DNA of 64,000 nucleotides, taken from NCBI GenBank assembly GCA_964423795.1, contig CAYRGC010000001.1, positions 92,356 through 156,355 on the forward strand, read 5' to 3'. Shown in pieces: positions 33,541-42,556 of the stretch. How positions within the stretch are numbered: position 1 is the stretch's first letter; each line of letters begins with the position of its first letter. The notes under the pieces are model-generated. The model did not search any database. It was not told the origin of the DNA and saw only the letters and a program-made list of their open reading frames with translations. The position numbers and the translations under genes were made by a program. Source of the DNA: CAYRGC01 sp964423795 (GTDB lineage Bacteria > Patescibacteriota > Gracilibacteria > Peribacterales > Peribacteraceae).

Positions 33541-34182
33541 TCAGGGCTGCGCGGGAGGCGCCTCCGTGGCGTAATCGGGGGACTCCAGGGCGTGGATCTT
33601 CGTCACCGGAAGGGCCACGAACCACACCTTTCCCTTGATATTCTTCTGCGGGACGAAGGGCTCGGGCGTCGTGCCGCCGTCGGTGAAGAAACTGCGGGAA
33701 TCGAGGCTGCCGAGACGGTTATCGCCCAGGAGGAAGTACGATCCCTGCGCGACGTTGTACGTGACGGACGTCGTGTCCCCGCTGCTCGGCGGATGACGGT
33801 ACGTGTGGCCGAGATTGCGGGTGTTCAAGTACTGGGACTCGTCGAGCTTCCTGAGCTCGCCCTCTCCGCCCTCGCGCACGTAGACGTATCCGTCCTTGAT
33901 CGTCACCTCGTCGCCGGGCAGGCCGATGACACGCTTCACGTAGTACTTCCTGGGATCCGTCGGCGGACGGAAAACCACCACGTCGCCGCGCTGGGGCTTG
34001 CCCACGACATACGTGAACTTGTTGATGATGATGTATTCGCCGTCGGAAAGCGTGCTGACCATCGAACTGCCGTCCACCTGGAAAGGCGAGACGATGAAAG
34101 TCCGGATGCCGGCGACGACCGCGACGATGATGACGACGTTCAGGACGACGTCGAGGGCGTGATTGAGGATTCCGCGTTGCAT
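33541..34182 (-). CDS. lepB: Signal peptidase I
   Basis: A 213-residue membrane-bound serine/lysine protease that cleaves signal peptides. One N-terminal membrane helix (ALDVVLNVVIIVAVVAGIRTFIV), catalytic Ser in VDGSSMVSTL (box B), catalytic Lys in YYVKRVIGLPGD (box D), and box E GDNRLGSLDSRSF. The single-helix form is typical of Gram-positive and CPR enzymes. ATG 34182 begins directly before the helix; TACACT lies 11 nt upstream on the minus strand. It serves the many signal-peptide proteins in the window. Confidence 0.95.
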   Translation of the reverse strand: MQRGILNHALDVVLNVVIIVAVVAGIRTFIVSPFQVDGSSMVSTLSDGEYIIINKFTYVVGKPQRGDVVVFRPPTDPRKYYVKRVIGLPGDEVTIKDGYVYVREGGEGELRKLDESQYLNTRNLGHTYRHPPSSGDTTSVTYNVAQGSYFLLGDNRLGSLDSRSFFTDGGTTPEPFVPQKNIKGKVWFVALPVTKIHALESPDYATEAPPAQP

Positions 34183-34281
34183 GCGACCCGGCGAGTGTAG
34201 GCCGGGCCGACCGTCCTGTATAGACTGCGTTCCGGGAAAAGCCCGGAATCGGGACTCGCGGCGCGGCCGACGCTTGTGCGC

Positions 34282-34287
34282 TACACT
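34282..34287 (+). promoter_or_regulatory. -10 box of the PH-domain/pth operon
   Basis: TACACT, ending 6 nt before GTG 34294. It abuts ATG 34288, which would then lie upstream of the transcript start, so GTG is the better start. Confidence 0.45.
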
Positions 34288-34293
34288 ATGGTC

Positions 34294-34983
34294 GTGCAAC
34301 GGGCGCTCAATCGCATGCTCTTCGGCAAGCACCTGGAGGATGACGAGACCGTCTCCGCCCTGGTGCACGCGCATTGGGTCATGGGCGTGAAGATGCTCGC
34401 GGGCCCCGTAGCCGCAACGCTCGTGAGCGTCGCGCTCTTCTCGCTCTCGGTCGTGCGCGACACATCCGCCCCCATCGTCCTCATCCTGTTCATCGCCGCC
34501 GCGGCATCGGTTTCGTGGTTGCTGCGCTCGTTCTTCGATTACTACCTCGACGTCTGGATCATCACCGACAAGGGGATCATCGACCTCGAATGGCACGGAT
34601 GGTTCCACCGGGAATCCGCGCGCATCCTCTACAGCGACATCCAGGGCGTGAGCTACGAGATCAAGGGCGTGCTCGGCACGCTCGCGCGGTTCGGCACGGT
34701 GAGCGTGGAGAAAATCTCGACGGGCTCAGCGGTCAGCCTGCCGTACGTCCAGCGCCCGCAGGAGGTGGAATCGCTCATACTGAAAAACATGGAGGCCTAC
34801 CTGCACACGAAGAACCTCAAGGACTCGCGCCACGTGCAAGAGATCCTCGCCGGGATCGTCAGCCACAACGTGCAGCTTCAGCAGTTCGACAAGAAGACCC
34901 CTGCCGCACCTTCCGCCACCACCGAAGGAGAGGCTCCCGCGGCGCCGAAGAAACGGAAATCCTTCACTCCCCGCAAGCTCTGA
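34294..34983 (+). CDS. Membrane protein with bacterial PH (bPH/DUF304) domain
   Basis: A 229-residue protein with two membrane helices (about 32-51 and 57-75) followed by a bacterial pleckstrin-homology domain: YYLDVWIITDKGIIDLEWHGWFHRES, YSDIQGVSYEIKGVLGTLARFGTVSVEK, then VESLILKNMEAYL. This is the usual YdbT/DUF304 layout. The C-terminal 35 residues are a Lys/Pro/Ala-rich tail. Function unknown; probably membrane- or envelope-associated. The start is GTG 34294 from the -10 position (ATG 34288 is an alternative). Its stop overlaps the pth start (TGATG). Confidence 0.82.
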   Translation: MQRALNRMLFGKHLEDDETVSALVHAHWVMGVKMLAGPVAATLVSVALFSLSVVRDTSAPIVLILFIAAAASVSWLLRSFFDYYLDVWIITDKGIIDLEWHGWFHRESARILYSDIQGVSYEIKGVLGTLARFGTVSVEKISTGSAVSLPYVQRPQEVESLILKNMEAYLHTKNLKDSRHVQEILAGIVSHNVQLQQFDKKTPAAPSATTEGEAPAAPKKRKSFTPRKL

Positions 34984-35537
34984 TGAAGCCGCATCTCGTC
35001 ATCGTCGGCCTCGGGAACCCCGGCAAGCAGTACGCCGCGACGCGCCACAACGCGGGCTTCCTCGCTGTCGAGAAGATCGCCGAGGAATTCGGAACGGGAG
35101 AATGGAAGGAGAATCCGAAGTTCGTCGCCCGCACCTGCGAGGCGCGGGTGCTCGCGGCCGCCGTGCTCCTCGTCGAGCCGTCGACCTACATGAACCGTTC
35201 CGGCGAGTGCGTCCGGAAGATCGTCGATTTTTACAAGCTCGATCCCGCGAGCCAGCTCCTCGTGATCAGCGACGACATCGACCTTCCCCTCGGCGACGTG
35301 CGCGTACGCATGAAGGGCGGCCCGGGGACCCATAACGGTCTGCGATCGATCGTCGCCTCCGTGGGGGAAGGATTCCCCCGGATCCGCCTGGGACTCGGCA
35401 TGCCGCAGGGGGCGGACCTCGCGACGTGGGTGGTGAGCTCGCTATCGCCGGACGAACGCGCCGCGCTCGATACCGCGATCGCGGCGGTCCCCGACAGGAT
35501 CAAGGCGTTCGTCCTGGAACGCTCGTCCGAGGACTGA
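34983..35537 (+). CDS. pth: Peptidyl-tRNA hydrolase
   Basis: A 184-residue esterase that releases tRNA from dropped-off peptidyl-tRNA. It starts MKPHLVIVGLGNPGKQYAATRHNAGF with catalytic His in RHNAGF, followed by PSTYMNRSGECV, ISDDIDLPLGDVRVRMKGG and GTHNGLRSIVAS. All conserved residues are in place. The ATG shares one base with the stop of the PH-domain gene, so the two are coupled. Confidence 0.96.
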   Translation: MKPHLVIVGLGNPGKQYAATRHNAGFLAVEKIAEEFGTGEWKENPKFVARTCEARVLAAAVLLVEPSTYMNRSGECVRKIVDFYKLDPASQLLVISDDIDLPLGDVRVRMKGGPGTHNGLRSIVASVGEGFPRIRLGLGMPQGADLATWVVSSLSPDERAALDTAIAAVPDRIKAFVLERSSED

Positions 35538-35541
35538 GGAA

Positions 35542-36171
35542 TCAGGCGAAGAGGAACTTGCGCCCGGCGGCGACGCCGGCGCCGATGCCCGACGCGGCGA
35601 TACTCCAGAACGTGGCCATCGCGGCGGTGGCGTTCTGCGTCACCGGCGAGAGGACCGTCGCGTCGCCGAGCGCGCCCGTGAAGGTGTCGATGCCGGTATG
35701 GGGCAGGACCGTGACGTACTGCACTTCGTACTGCGCCGCGCGGACGGGACGGTACGTGACCGGACGGTAGGTCGTGCGCGTGTTGTAGTACGTCGGGTAG
35801 GACACGCTGCGGTTCAGCGGACGGTAGACCGGCGCGTCGTACGAGTACGAGGAGCGGGTCGTCGAACGTCCGCGGTCGACGTAGATCGGCTCGTAGCGGA
35901 CCGTGGTCGAACGGCGAACGGGCTCCGCGCGCGTGGAGGACTCGAAGCTGAAATTGACCGGCGCGTTCACGTTGAACGGGGGGAAGACGATGGACCCGCC
36001 GTTGCCGTTGACGAGCGTCGGGGAACCGGCGGTGTTCGCGTTGTTGATCGAGGGTCCCGTGATGCCGGCGACGGGATTGAAGGTGGCGAAGTTCGGGATC
36101 GTCTGCGCCCAGGCGGAGACGGAGAAGCCGAGACCGATGACGACGGCCGAGAGGGAGAGGAGGTGGCGCAT
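35542..36171 (-). CDS. Secreted low-complexity surface protein with LPHTG-type C-terminus
   Basis: A 209-residue exported protein. Signal peptide MRHLLSLSAVVIGLGFSVSAWAQ from ATG 36171; the frame is also open to 36195. The mature part is low-complexity: Asn/Gly/Val/Pro-rich first, then Arg/Tyr/Ser/Thr-rich (YEPIYVDRGRSTTRSSYSYD; TTYRPVTYRPVRAA). The last 54 residues are LPHTG, then ..TFTGAL......LSPV, a small-residue hydrophobic helix (IAASGIGAGVAAG) and RKFLFA. The same C-terminal plan ends the next two genes upstream (36269 and 40574). By analogy with sortase signals it may anchor the protein to the envelope, but the distance from motif to membrane helix is longer than in classical LPXTG proteins. 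Confidence 0.8.
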   Translation of the reverse strand: MRHLLSLSAVVIGLGFSVSAWAQTIPNFATFNPVAGITGPSINNANTAGSPTLVNGNGGSIVFPPFNVNAPVNFSFESSTRAEPVRRSTTVRYEPIYVDRGRSTTRSSYSYDAPVYRPLNRSVSYPTYYNTRTTYRPVTYRPVRAAQYEVQYVTVLPHTGIDTFTGALGDATVLSPVTQNATAAMATFWSIAASGIGAGVAAGRKFLFA

Positions 36172-36216
36172 GGAGACTGGGGTAAAGGGGATCATCGTAC
36201 GACGCTTTTTCCTTCG

Positions 36217-36245
36217 AAGAAAGACCCGCGCCGCGGGTCTTTCTT
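36217..36245 (-). terminator. Perfect 13-bp terminator hairpin
   Basis: AAGAAAGACCCGC (36217-36229), loop GCC, GCGGGTCTTTCTT (36233-36245). It is symmetric, with A-rich and T-rich ends, so it can act in either direction. It lies after the stop of the 1404-aa gene and before the start of the 209-aa gene, separating their transcripts. Confidence 0.85.
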
Positions 36246-36268
36246 ACCGATCGGATTTTTGGCTTTCT

Positions 36269-39200
36269 TTAGAGAAGAAACCTCTTTCCCATCGTGCCTC
36301 CGGCGCAGAGTCCCATCATGCCGAGGACCGTGGAGACGATGCCGGAGCCGGACGCCGCGCTGATCGGCGTGAGCATGCCGTTCGTGGCGGAGAGGGCCGC
36401 CGTGAAGGTGGAGAGACCCGTCTGCGGCAGCACGTTGACGTACTGGATGGAGCCGGACTGCTTGATCATGCTGAGGTACGCCTGCGCGTTGGAGCCGGAG
36501 ACCGGGTTGGCCTGCACGTTCACGGCCGGGTTGGTGTTGACGTTGTTCGACGCGTTGGCGTTGGCGTTCACGTTGTTGTTGTTCACCGTGTTCACCGGGA
36601 AGGAAAGCTGGATGAAGAAGGGATTCACGGACGCGACGATTGCGCCGTCGACCTCGCTCGAACGGTACGGGTTGTAGCTCTGGGCATTGCCCGCGTTGCC
36701 GTCGGTGTGGCAGCCCGGATCGTTGCCGTCCACCTTGCCGTCGCCGTCGTTATCGACGCCGTCGCGGCACTGCTCGGTCACGCCCGCGAGGGACGAGGAC
36801 GAGGAGGCGCCGTTCTCCGAGCGACGAGCGTCGAAGGAGAAGACGTTGCCCGCGTTGCCGTCGGTGTGGCAATTGGGATCGGCGCTGTCGACGAGGCCGT
36901 CGCCGTCGTTGTCGACGTTGTCGAGACAGTTCGCGAAGGAACGCGCCTCGTTGTTCGAATCCGGCTCGTAGGTCGCGGCGTTGGCGGGGTTGCCGTCGGC
37001 GTGGCAACCGGGATCGGCATTGTCCACCTTGCCGTCGTTGTCGTTATCCCGACCGTCGCGGCACTGCGGGACGGAGGAGGAGCTGGAGGAATTGTTCGCG
37101 TTCGTCTCGTCGTTGTCCTGGCGGGAGAAGCAGCCCGGATCGTTCGGGTAATCGACGAGGCCGTCGCCGTCGTTATCGATGCCGTCCTGGCACTGGGACT
37201 TGGGGTTCGTCTCGTCGGTGTCGTCGGGACCGGAGCAGCTGAAGTCGTTCGGGTAGTCCGCCGCGCCGTCGCCGTCGTTATCGATGCCGTCGCGGCACTG
37301 CGGGACGGAGGAGCTGGAGGAATTGTTCGCGTTCGTCTCGTCGTTATCGTTCGGGTTGTAGCTCTGGGGATTGCCCGCGTTGCCGTCGGTGTGGCAACCA
37401 GGATCGACGCCGTCGACGAGGCCGTCGCCGTCGTTGTCGCGGCCGTCCGAGCACTGGGCCGCGGAAGAACTGCTCGAGGAGGAAGAGGAGGACGAGGAGA
37501 ATCCCGTGACGCGCGGGCATTGCTCGCCTTCGAGGGCGAGGTAGCCGAAGAGCGCGTTCGTCGTGTACCCCTCGTTGCCGGCGCCGCACTCGGCGTACGT
37601 GGGCGAACCCCAGCAGCGGGCGCGGAAGCCGGTCGTCGTGATGTTCACGGCGTCGCAGTACACCGCGTCGGTCGTGTTACCCGTGCAGGACGGGGCGTCC
37701 GAGACGTGCTCGGGACTCACGATGACGTTCGGAACGGAGTTGAGCGGGGAGGGGAAAACGACGTCGCGGTACCAGTTGCCGGTGCAGGTGCCGTTACTCA
37801 CCGTGCCGTCGCACTGGTTCGTCTGGATCTGGTGACCGCTGCGCACGCGGCACGCGGCCGTTTCCTCGACGGCGAGGTATCCCGCCTTTGCCTGGGTCCA
37901 CCATCCTTCCTGCGCGGCGCCGCAAGCGGTGCCGACGGGCGAACCGGCGCAGGTGATCGTAAGTCCGGTCGAGGTCACGTTGTCGGGGCGGCAGAAGAGC
38001 GTATCGGTGGCGTTGCCGGTGCAGCCCGGTCCCGCCGTGACGTCCTCGGCCGCGACGAGCACGTGCGGCGTGCCGGTGAAGGCCTGGGGGAACGTGACGG
38101 TCTTCGTGAAGGGCTGGCTGCAGATGCCGTTCACGAGCTGGCCGGAACAATCGCTCGTGAGGACGTCATGCGCGCTGGCCGCGCGGACGCAGCTCGTGAC
38201 CGCGGGCACCGCGATCCAGTTGGCCTTCGCGGGAACGAACTGGCCGTCGAAGGTGCCGCAGTATCCGCCGTGCGGGGACGCGGAGCAGTAGAGGCGGAAG
38301 CCGGTCGCGGTGATGTTCGCGGGGCGGCAGACCACGCGGTCCTCGGAGCCGCCGACGCACATGTTCGGTCCGCCCTCGTCGGTGGCGTGGTTGATCGTGA
38401 CGAGGACGTTCGGAGGCGTCGTGTACGCCTGGGTGAAGGTGATGTCGCGGTAGTACTCGCCGTTGCAGAACACGCCGCTCTGCTGGGCGGAACAGATCGT
38501 CGTGCGGACGCCCTGCTGGCTTTCCACGCTGCACATGCCGGCGGCGACGGAGCTGGAGGAGGAGACGATGCTGCTGAGCGAGGAGCTGGAGCTCGACAGA
38601 GGCAGAGAAGACGAGCTGGAAGAAAGACTGCTGGAAGCCGCGCTCGAAGACGGAACGGCGGAGGAGGAGCTCAGGCTGGACGCCGCTGCTCCGCCGCAGG
38701 TCGCGTGCCAGGCGATCGGGAACTGCGGGCTCGAGGCGCCGACCCACACGTTGTCGTCGGCGGAGAGGAAGAGGTCGAAGCCGCCCGAGTTCAGGTTCGC
38801 CACGTACGAGTGGACGTCCGTCGAGGCCGAGGCGGGGGAATTCACGCAGGTCGCGGGGCCGGAGCCGGTGCCGCACTGGACAGATTCCTGGTACGTCTGG
38901 GTGACGACGGAGGGGTTCTGACAGGAGGAGGGGAACGCGATGTGCGTCGAGTTGGAGAAGGTGCGACCGTTGACGTACGCCACGTTGGCGACGCCGCCGT
39001 AGGTGGTGACCGGAGACGAAACCGGGTTCTGGCACATCGCCTGGTAGGCGATCGGGAACTGCGGGCTCGAGGCGCCGACCCACACGTTGTCGTCGGCAGA
39101 GAGGAACAGGTCAAATCCACCCGAGTTCAGGTTCGCCACGTACGAGTGGACGTCCGTCGAACCCGACGAGGGGGTATTCACGCACGTCGCCGGGCCGGAA

Positions 39201-40483
39201 CCGGTGCCGCACTGGACGGATTCCTGGTAGGTCTGTGTAACAACGGATGGCGTGCCGCAGCTATTGGGAAGTGTGACATGTGTTAATTGTGAATGCGGCT
39301 GGCCATTCAGATACACGACGTTTGCAAGACCACTCACAAGCTTCGTTTCAGCACAGACCGGAAGACTGGTGTCACCACAGATAACGTGCCAAGCGATCGG
39401 GAACTGCGGGCTCGAGGCGCCGACCCAAACGCCATCATCAGCAGAGAGGAAAACATCGAATCCCGTATTTGTGACATTCGACACGTACGAGTGAACGTCG
39501 GTAGACGTTGTGCCAGCGTTATTCACGCATGTGCCAGGGCCGGAACCAGTGCCACACGAGACAGAATCTACAATCGATTGCGTGACGACGGACGGGTTCT
39601 GGCAGGTGACAGGAACGGTGACGTGCGTCGAATTCGAGTAGGAAAGACCGTTGACGTACACAACGTTTGAAATGCCCGAGTACAGAGGGCGGCACACGGG
39701 AGCAGAAGAAGAACTAGAGCTCGACGACAGGGCAATCGAGGACGAACTCACGGACGATGAAAGCAGGGAACTCGACGAGCTGGAGGACTGCGCGACGTTC
39801 ACGGGAGCACACACAGGAGTCACAGAATCGACCGCAGTCGGGTTCGCCGGATTCTGACCATCAAATTGATCAAAGGTAATGCCAACGATCAGTCCGGTAC
39901 CACAGGAGACGCTAGCTAGATCGCGTGAATTGCCGTCCAGGTCCGAGTTACCGGGATACGGCTGCAAAGCACCTACGCCACTACTTGTGACAGGAGAACA
40001 TCCGGCCTGAATGCCATCGAGAAAGTCCGCGTTAGCGGTCCCGATTGGCATGTCCTTCTGATAGATGCTGTTGTAGACCATTCCGACCGGACAGGGCAGT
40101 TCGGCAAAGAAGCGAGGATTGTCGTTGAAATCGGTGGTGGTGATCCAGGTGGTAAGATTTGTGAGTGTGCCGTCAGCATTGAGAAGGCTGCAGCGGATCG
40201 CGATGTCGTTGACGACGTCGCTGTCCCCCCGATTGGAATCCTTGTAGCCCATGCTCGTCACCACGTATCCCGCAGGGCAATGGAGGGTACCTCGAATCGG
40301 AAGACCACTGTAATCCGGCGTCTGCCCAGGACCGTAGACAGGCGCATAGTCCGTTCCAAGTGAGACGGTGGAGGCAAACACGGGAAGAATTCCAGTAACC
40401 GCTAACACCACGACGCCAATCGAGAAGACGGATGCGGCGAGCGTGCCGGAAATCCGACGGGAGAGGGGAAGGGAGTGCGCCAT
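36269..40483 (-). CDS. Giant secreted adhesin-like protein (H-type-lectin-like and Asp-rich repeats)
   Basis: A 1404-residue exported multidomain protein. Order: signal segment (about 1-38); a unique domain (about 40-240) with CPAGYVVTSMGY- and GIQAGCSPV-type motifs; a Ser linker; three 112-115-residue repeats (about 262-595) each containing GTGSGP.TCVN, STDVHSYV and VWVGASSPQFPIA; a second Ser linker; three H-type-lectin-like repeats (about 650-990; YYRDITFTQAY..PPNVLV, NITATGF); a third Ser linker; six Asp-rich repeats (about 1005-1260; QCRDGIDNDGDG..D..DPGC), which look like calcium-binding loops; an Asn-rich stretch; and a 53-residue LPQTG-type C-terminus. A sugar-binding surface adhesin is inferred. 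GC content falls in the N-terminal quarter (about 39240-40500), suggesting mosaic origin. Confidence 0.85.
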   Translation of the reverse strand: MAHSLPLSRRISGTLAASVFSIGVVVLAVTGILPVFASTVSLGTDYAPVYGPGQTPDYSGLPIRGTLHCPAGYVVTSMGYKDSNRGDSDVVNDIAIRCSLLNADGTLTNLTTWITTTDFNDNPRFFAELPCPVGMVYNSIYQKDMPIGTANADFLDGIQAGCSPVTSSGVGALQPYPGNSDLDGNSRDLASVSCGTGLIVGITFDQFDGQNPANPTAVDSVTPVCAPVNVAQSSSSSSSLLSSSVSSSSIALSSSSSSSSAPVCRPLYSGISNVVYVNGLSYSNSTHVTVPVTCQNPSVVTQSIVDSVSCGTGSGPGTCVNNAGTTSTDVHSYVSNVTNTGFDVFLSADDGVWVGASSPQFPIAWHVICGDTSLPVCAETKLVSGLANVVYLNGQPHSQLTHVTLPNSCGTPSVVTQTYQESVQCGTGSGPATCVNTPSSGSTDVHSYVANLNSGGFDLFLSADDNVWVGASSPQFPIAYQAMCQNPVSSPVTTYGGVANVAYVNGRTFSNSTHIAFPSSCQNPSVVTQTYQESVQCGTGSGPATCVNSPASASTDVHSYVANLNSGGFDLFLSADDNVWVGASSPQFPIAWHATCGGAAASSLSSSSAVPSSSAASSSLSSSSSSLPLSSSSSSLSSIVSSSSSVAAGMCSVESQQGVRTTICSAQQSGVFCNGEYYRDITFTQAYTTPPNVLVTINHATDEGGPNMCVGGSEDRVVCRPANITATGFRLYCSASPHGGYCGTFDGQFVPAKANWIAVPAVTSCVRAASAHDVLTSDCSGQLVNGICSQPFTKTVTFPQAFTGTPHVLVAAEDVTAGPGCTGNATDTLFCRPDNVTSTGLTITCAGSPVGTACGAAQEGWWTQAKAGYLAVEETAACRVRSGHQIQTNQCDGTVSNGTCTGNWYRDVVFPSPLNSVPNVIVSPEHVSDAPSCTGNTTDAVYCDAVNITTTGFRARCWGSPTYAECGAGNEGYTTNALFGYLALEGEQCPRVTGFSSSSSSSSSSSSAAQCSDGRDNDGDGLVDGVDPGCHTDGNAGNPQSYNPNDNDETNANNSSSSSVPQCRDGIDNDGDGAADYPNDFSCSGPDDTDETNPKSQCQDGIDNDGDGLVDYPNDPGCFSRQDNDETNANNSSSSSSVPQCRDGRDNDNDGKVDNADPGCHADGNPANAATYEPDSNNEARSFANCLDNVDNDGDGLVDSADPNCHTDGNAGNVFSFDARRSENGASSSSSLAGVTEQCRDGVDNDGDGKVDGNDPGCHTDGNAGNAQSYNPYRSSEVDGAIVASVNPFFIQLSFPVNTVNNNNVNANANASNNVNTNPAVNVQANPVSGSNAQAYLSMIKQSGSIQYVNVLPQTGLSTFTAALSATNGMLTPISAASGSGIVSTVLGMMGLCAGGTMGKRFLL
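38711..39700 (-). repeat. Three tandem coding repeats in the giant gene
   Basis: The segment GCGATCGGGAACTGCGGG plus CTCGAGGCGCCGACCCA recurs at 38711, 39047 and 39392, giving units of 336 and 345 bp. Units 2 and 3 are close to identical over long stretches, pointing to recent duplication; unit 1 (39370-39700) has drifted and is more AT-rich. Confidence 0.85.
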
Positions 40484-40573
40484 AGAGAGAGACCGAAATG
40501 AGAGAATACAGTGTGATGGAGAGGTTACTCTGCTGACACGGTGATCATCTGTCCAGAACTCCTCGTCATGTCT

Positions 40574-42439
40574 TTAGAGGAAGCGACGACCCGCCTTGAG
40601 ACCCGCGCCGATCCCGCCGAGCGAGACGCTCATGAAGGAAGCGAGGGAGAGGCCCGTGGAACCGGAGGCGATGGGGCTGAGGAAACGCGCCGTGTCCTGC
40701 AGGGCGGCGACGAAATCGCCGGCGCCGGTGCGGGGCGTGGAACCCATCACGGTCGTGCGCAGGGTGTAGACGGTGTTGCCGACGGTGCGGGCCTGCAACT
40801 GATCCGCGGCGATCGTGGTCGAGCTGCTGAGGCGCGTGCCGCGGGCGACGTTCGGGCTCACGACGACGGAGTACGTGGCCTCCCACGACTCGCCGGGGCG
40901 AAGGGACGGGATGATCCAGCGGACGCTGCCCGCGGAGACCTGGGCGTTGTCCGACACGCTGAGGAGCGTGAGCTGGGCCGGATCGAAGCGATCCGTGACC
41001 GTCACGTTCGTGAGCGTCGAATCGAAGTTGTTGCGGACGAAGAGCGTGTAGGTGAGACGGTCGCCCGGGAGCACCTCGGCGCGGTCGGCGCTCTTGCGGA
41101 AGACGATCTTGGAGGAGGCGGGGGAGGCGACGGCGAGAAGCGAGTTGCCGTAGACGAAGGTGCCCTGATCCAGACCCGTCTTGTCCGTGGCGGAGGCTCC
41201 GCCCTTCACCTGGGCGCCGGCCGTGAGGACGGCGTTGCGGGGAGCGTCGGTGCGGACGCGCACCGTGTATCGCATCTCGAGCGAGGTCCTGGCCGGCACC
41301 ACGAGGTTCTGCCAGCGGACGTTGTTCCCGTCCCACGAGGCGCCGTCGGAAGCGCCGACGAACTGCGTGTAGAGCGGGAGGGAAGCGGTGACGAAGGCGT
41401 GCGACTCGACGGTGTCGGCGCGGTTGAAGATGCGCACGACGTACGTGAGCGTCTGGCCGCGGTCGGCGCGGCTCACGCCGTCGCTGACGGAGACGTCCAT
41501 CTGGCCGTTCGGGAACTGGTCGCTGCCGATGACCGTGCGGTCGACGGCCGTGACGGTGCCGTAGCGGGCGGAGGCGTCCACGAACGCCATGCGGCGGACG
41601 TGGGGCTCGACGACGCCGCGGAAGCGGAGCGTCACCGAGGTCTCAGGCGGAAGAACGAGGCTGCGCCAGATGGCGTCGCGACCGGACTGGGTGCCGCCGT
41701 TGTAGACGGCGTCGACGTCGAGGTTGCCGCCCACGTTGACCGTGAGGTCCTCCGTGAGAGTGCGGCTGGTGGGGTTACGGACGGTCACCGTGTAGTCGAG
41801 GACGTCGCCGGGCTCGGCGTTCGTGCGGCCGTCGGAAATCGACACCGTGACGCGCGCGGCGGGGTAGGCGCTCGAACCGGAGGTCTTCACGAGGCTCGTG
41901 TCCGTGGCGGACGTGCCCTCGGCCGTCGCGCGGGCGACGATAAGCTGGCCCTGCTCTGCACCCGGGAGGAGGTACGCCTCGACGGTGAGCGTGCGGACCG
42001 CGTTCTTGTACACCGTCACGTTGTCCCAGTGGACGCCCGTGGAGGTGATGCGGCCGCCCTGGCCGGCGCCGCTGATGCGGGCCTGGGCCGGGAGCTGGAA
42101 GTCGACGTCGATCTCGCGGCTGTCGTCGCGAGCCTGGCGAAGCGTGAGGACGTAGGTCACGGAGTCGCCGGGGCTCACCTCGTCACGACCGTCGGTGACG
42201 CTGACGAACACGCCCGTGCCGCCGTCGCCGACGACGCCTTCTGTCTGGTCGTCGAGGGACGTGCAGTCCGGATCCTGCGGATAATCGATGCGGCCGTCGC
42301 CGTCGTTATCGATCGCGTCGGAGCACTGCGTGTACGTGGCCTGCGCGCCGAGAGGAGCGAGGACCGGCAGGGCGATGCCCGCGACGAGGAAGAGGGAGAG
42401 GGCGAAGGCGGATGCCTTCACCGAACGGGTGATCTCCAT
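40574..42439 (-). CDS. Secreted protein with four DUF11-like repeats and TPRTG-type C-terminus
   Basis: A 621-residue exported protein. Signal peptide MEITRSVKASAFALSLFLVAG...; one Asp-rich repeat QCSDAIDNDGDGRIDYPQD (about 38-58), the same unit as in the giant neighbour; then four DUF11-type beta-sandwich domains. These begin near residue 77 (VSVTDGRDEVSPGDSVTYVL), 195 (VSISDGRTNAEPGDVLDYTV), 312 (VSVSDGVSRADRGQTLTYVV) and 440 (KSADRAEVLPGDRLTYTLFV). Its last 54 residues (TPRTGAGDFVAAL..., LSPI, GGIGAGLKAGRRFL) match the C-termini of the 209- and 1404-aa proteins. DUF11 repeats usually form extracellular stalks. A stalk or surface-layer part is inferred. Confidence 0.85.
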   Translation of the reverse strand: MEITRSVKASAFALSLFLVAGIALPVLAPLGAQATYTQCSDAIDNDGDGRIDYPQDPDCTSLDDQTEGVVGDGGTGVFVSVTDGRDEVSPGDSVTYVLTLRQARDDSREIDVDFQLPAQARISGAGQGGRITSTGVHWDNVTVYKNAVRTLTVEAYLLPGAEQGQLIVARATAEGTSATDTSLVKTSGSSAYPAARVTVSISDGRTNAEPGDVLDYTVTVRNPTSRTLTEDLTVNVGGNLDVDAVYNGGTQSGRDAIWRSLVLPPETSVTLRFRGVVEPHVRRMAFVDASARYGTVTAVDRTVIGSDQFPNGQMDVSVSDGVSRADRGQTLTYVVRIFNRADTVESHAFVTASLPLYTQFVGASDGASWDGNNVRWQNLVVPARTSLEMRYTVRVRTDAPRNAVLTAGAQVKGGASATDKTGLDQGTFVYGNSLLAVASPASSKIVFRKSADRAEVLPGDRLTYTLFVRNNFDSTLTNVTVTDRFDPAQLTLLSVSDNAQVSAGSVRWIIPSLRPGESWEATYSVVVSPNVARGTRLSSSTTIAADQLQARTVGNTVYTLRTTVMGSTPRTGAGDFVAALQDTARFLSPIASGSTGLSLASFMSVSLGGIGAGLKAGRRFL

Positions 42440-42527
42440 GAGGAGAGGGGTGAGGAAAACTCGGATGTTTTACCATCTCTTTCGATTGTTGTCTAGTATC
42501 ATTTTCTTTGCAGGCGAAAATCCGCGT

Positions 42528-42556
42528 TTTCCGCTCCCCGCTGCGAATGCTATACT
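42528..42556 (+). promoter_or_regulatory. Promoter of tRNA-Gln
   Basis: TTTCCG (42528-42533), 17-bp spacer, TATACT (42551-42556) preceded by TGC (extended -10). The start of transcription would be about 64 nt before the tRNA. Confidence 0.5.

Noticed and set aside
36690..37460. Regularly spaced repeats resembling a CRISPR array
   Set aside because: The repeats are in frame and encode CRDGxDNDGDG calcium-type units of variable spacing; there is no constant repeat-spacer structure and no cas gene.
35903..39286. A 1127-codon open frame on the plus strand
   Set aside because: It lies opposite the 1404-aa secreted protein and has the Arg/Val/Gly-rich composition of antisense frames in GC-rich DNA. 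The minus strand has a signal peptide, repeats and a sorting tail.
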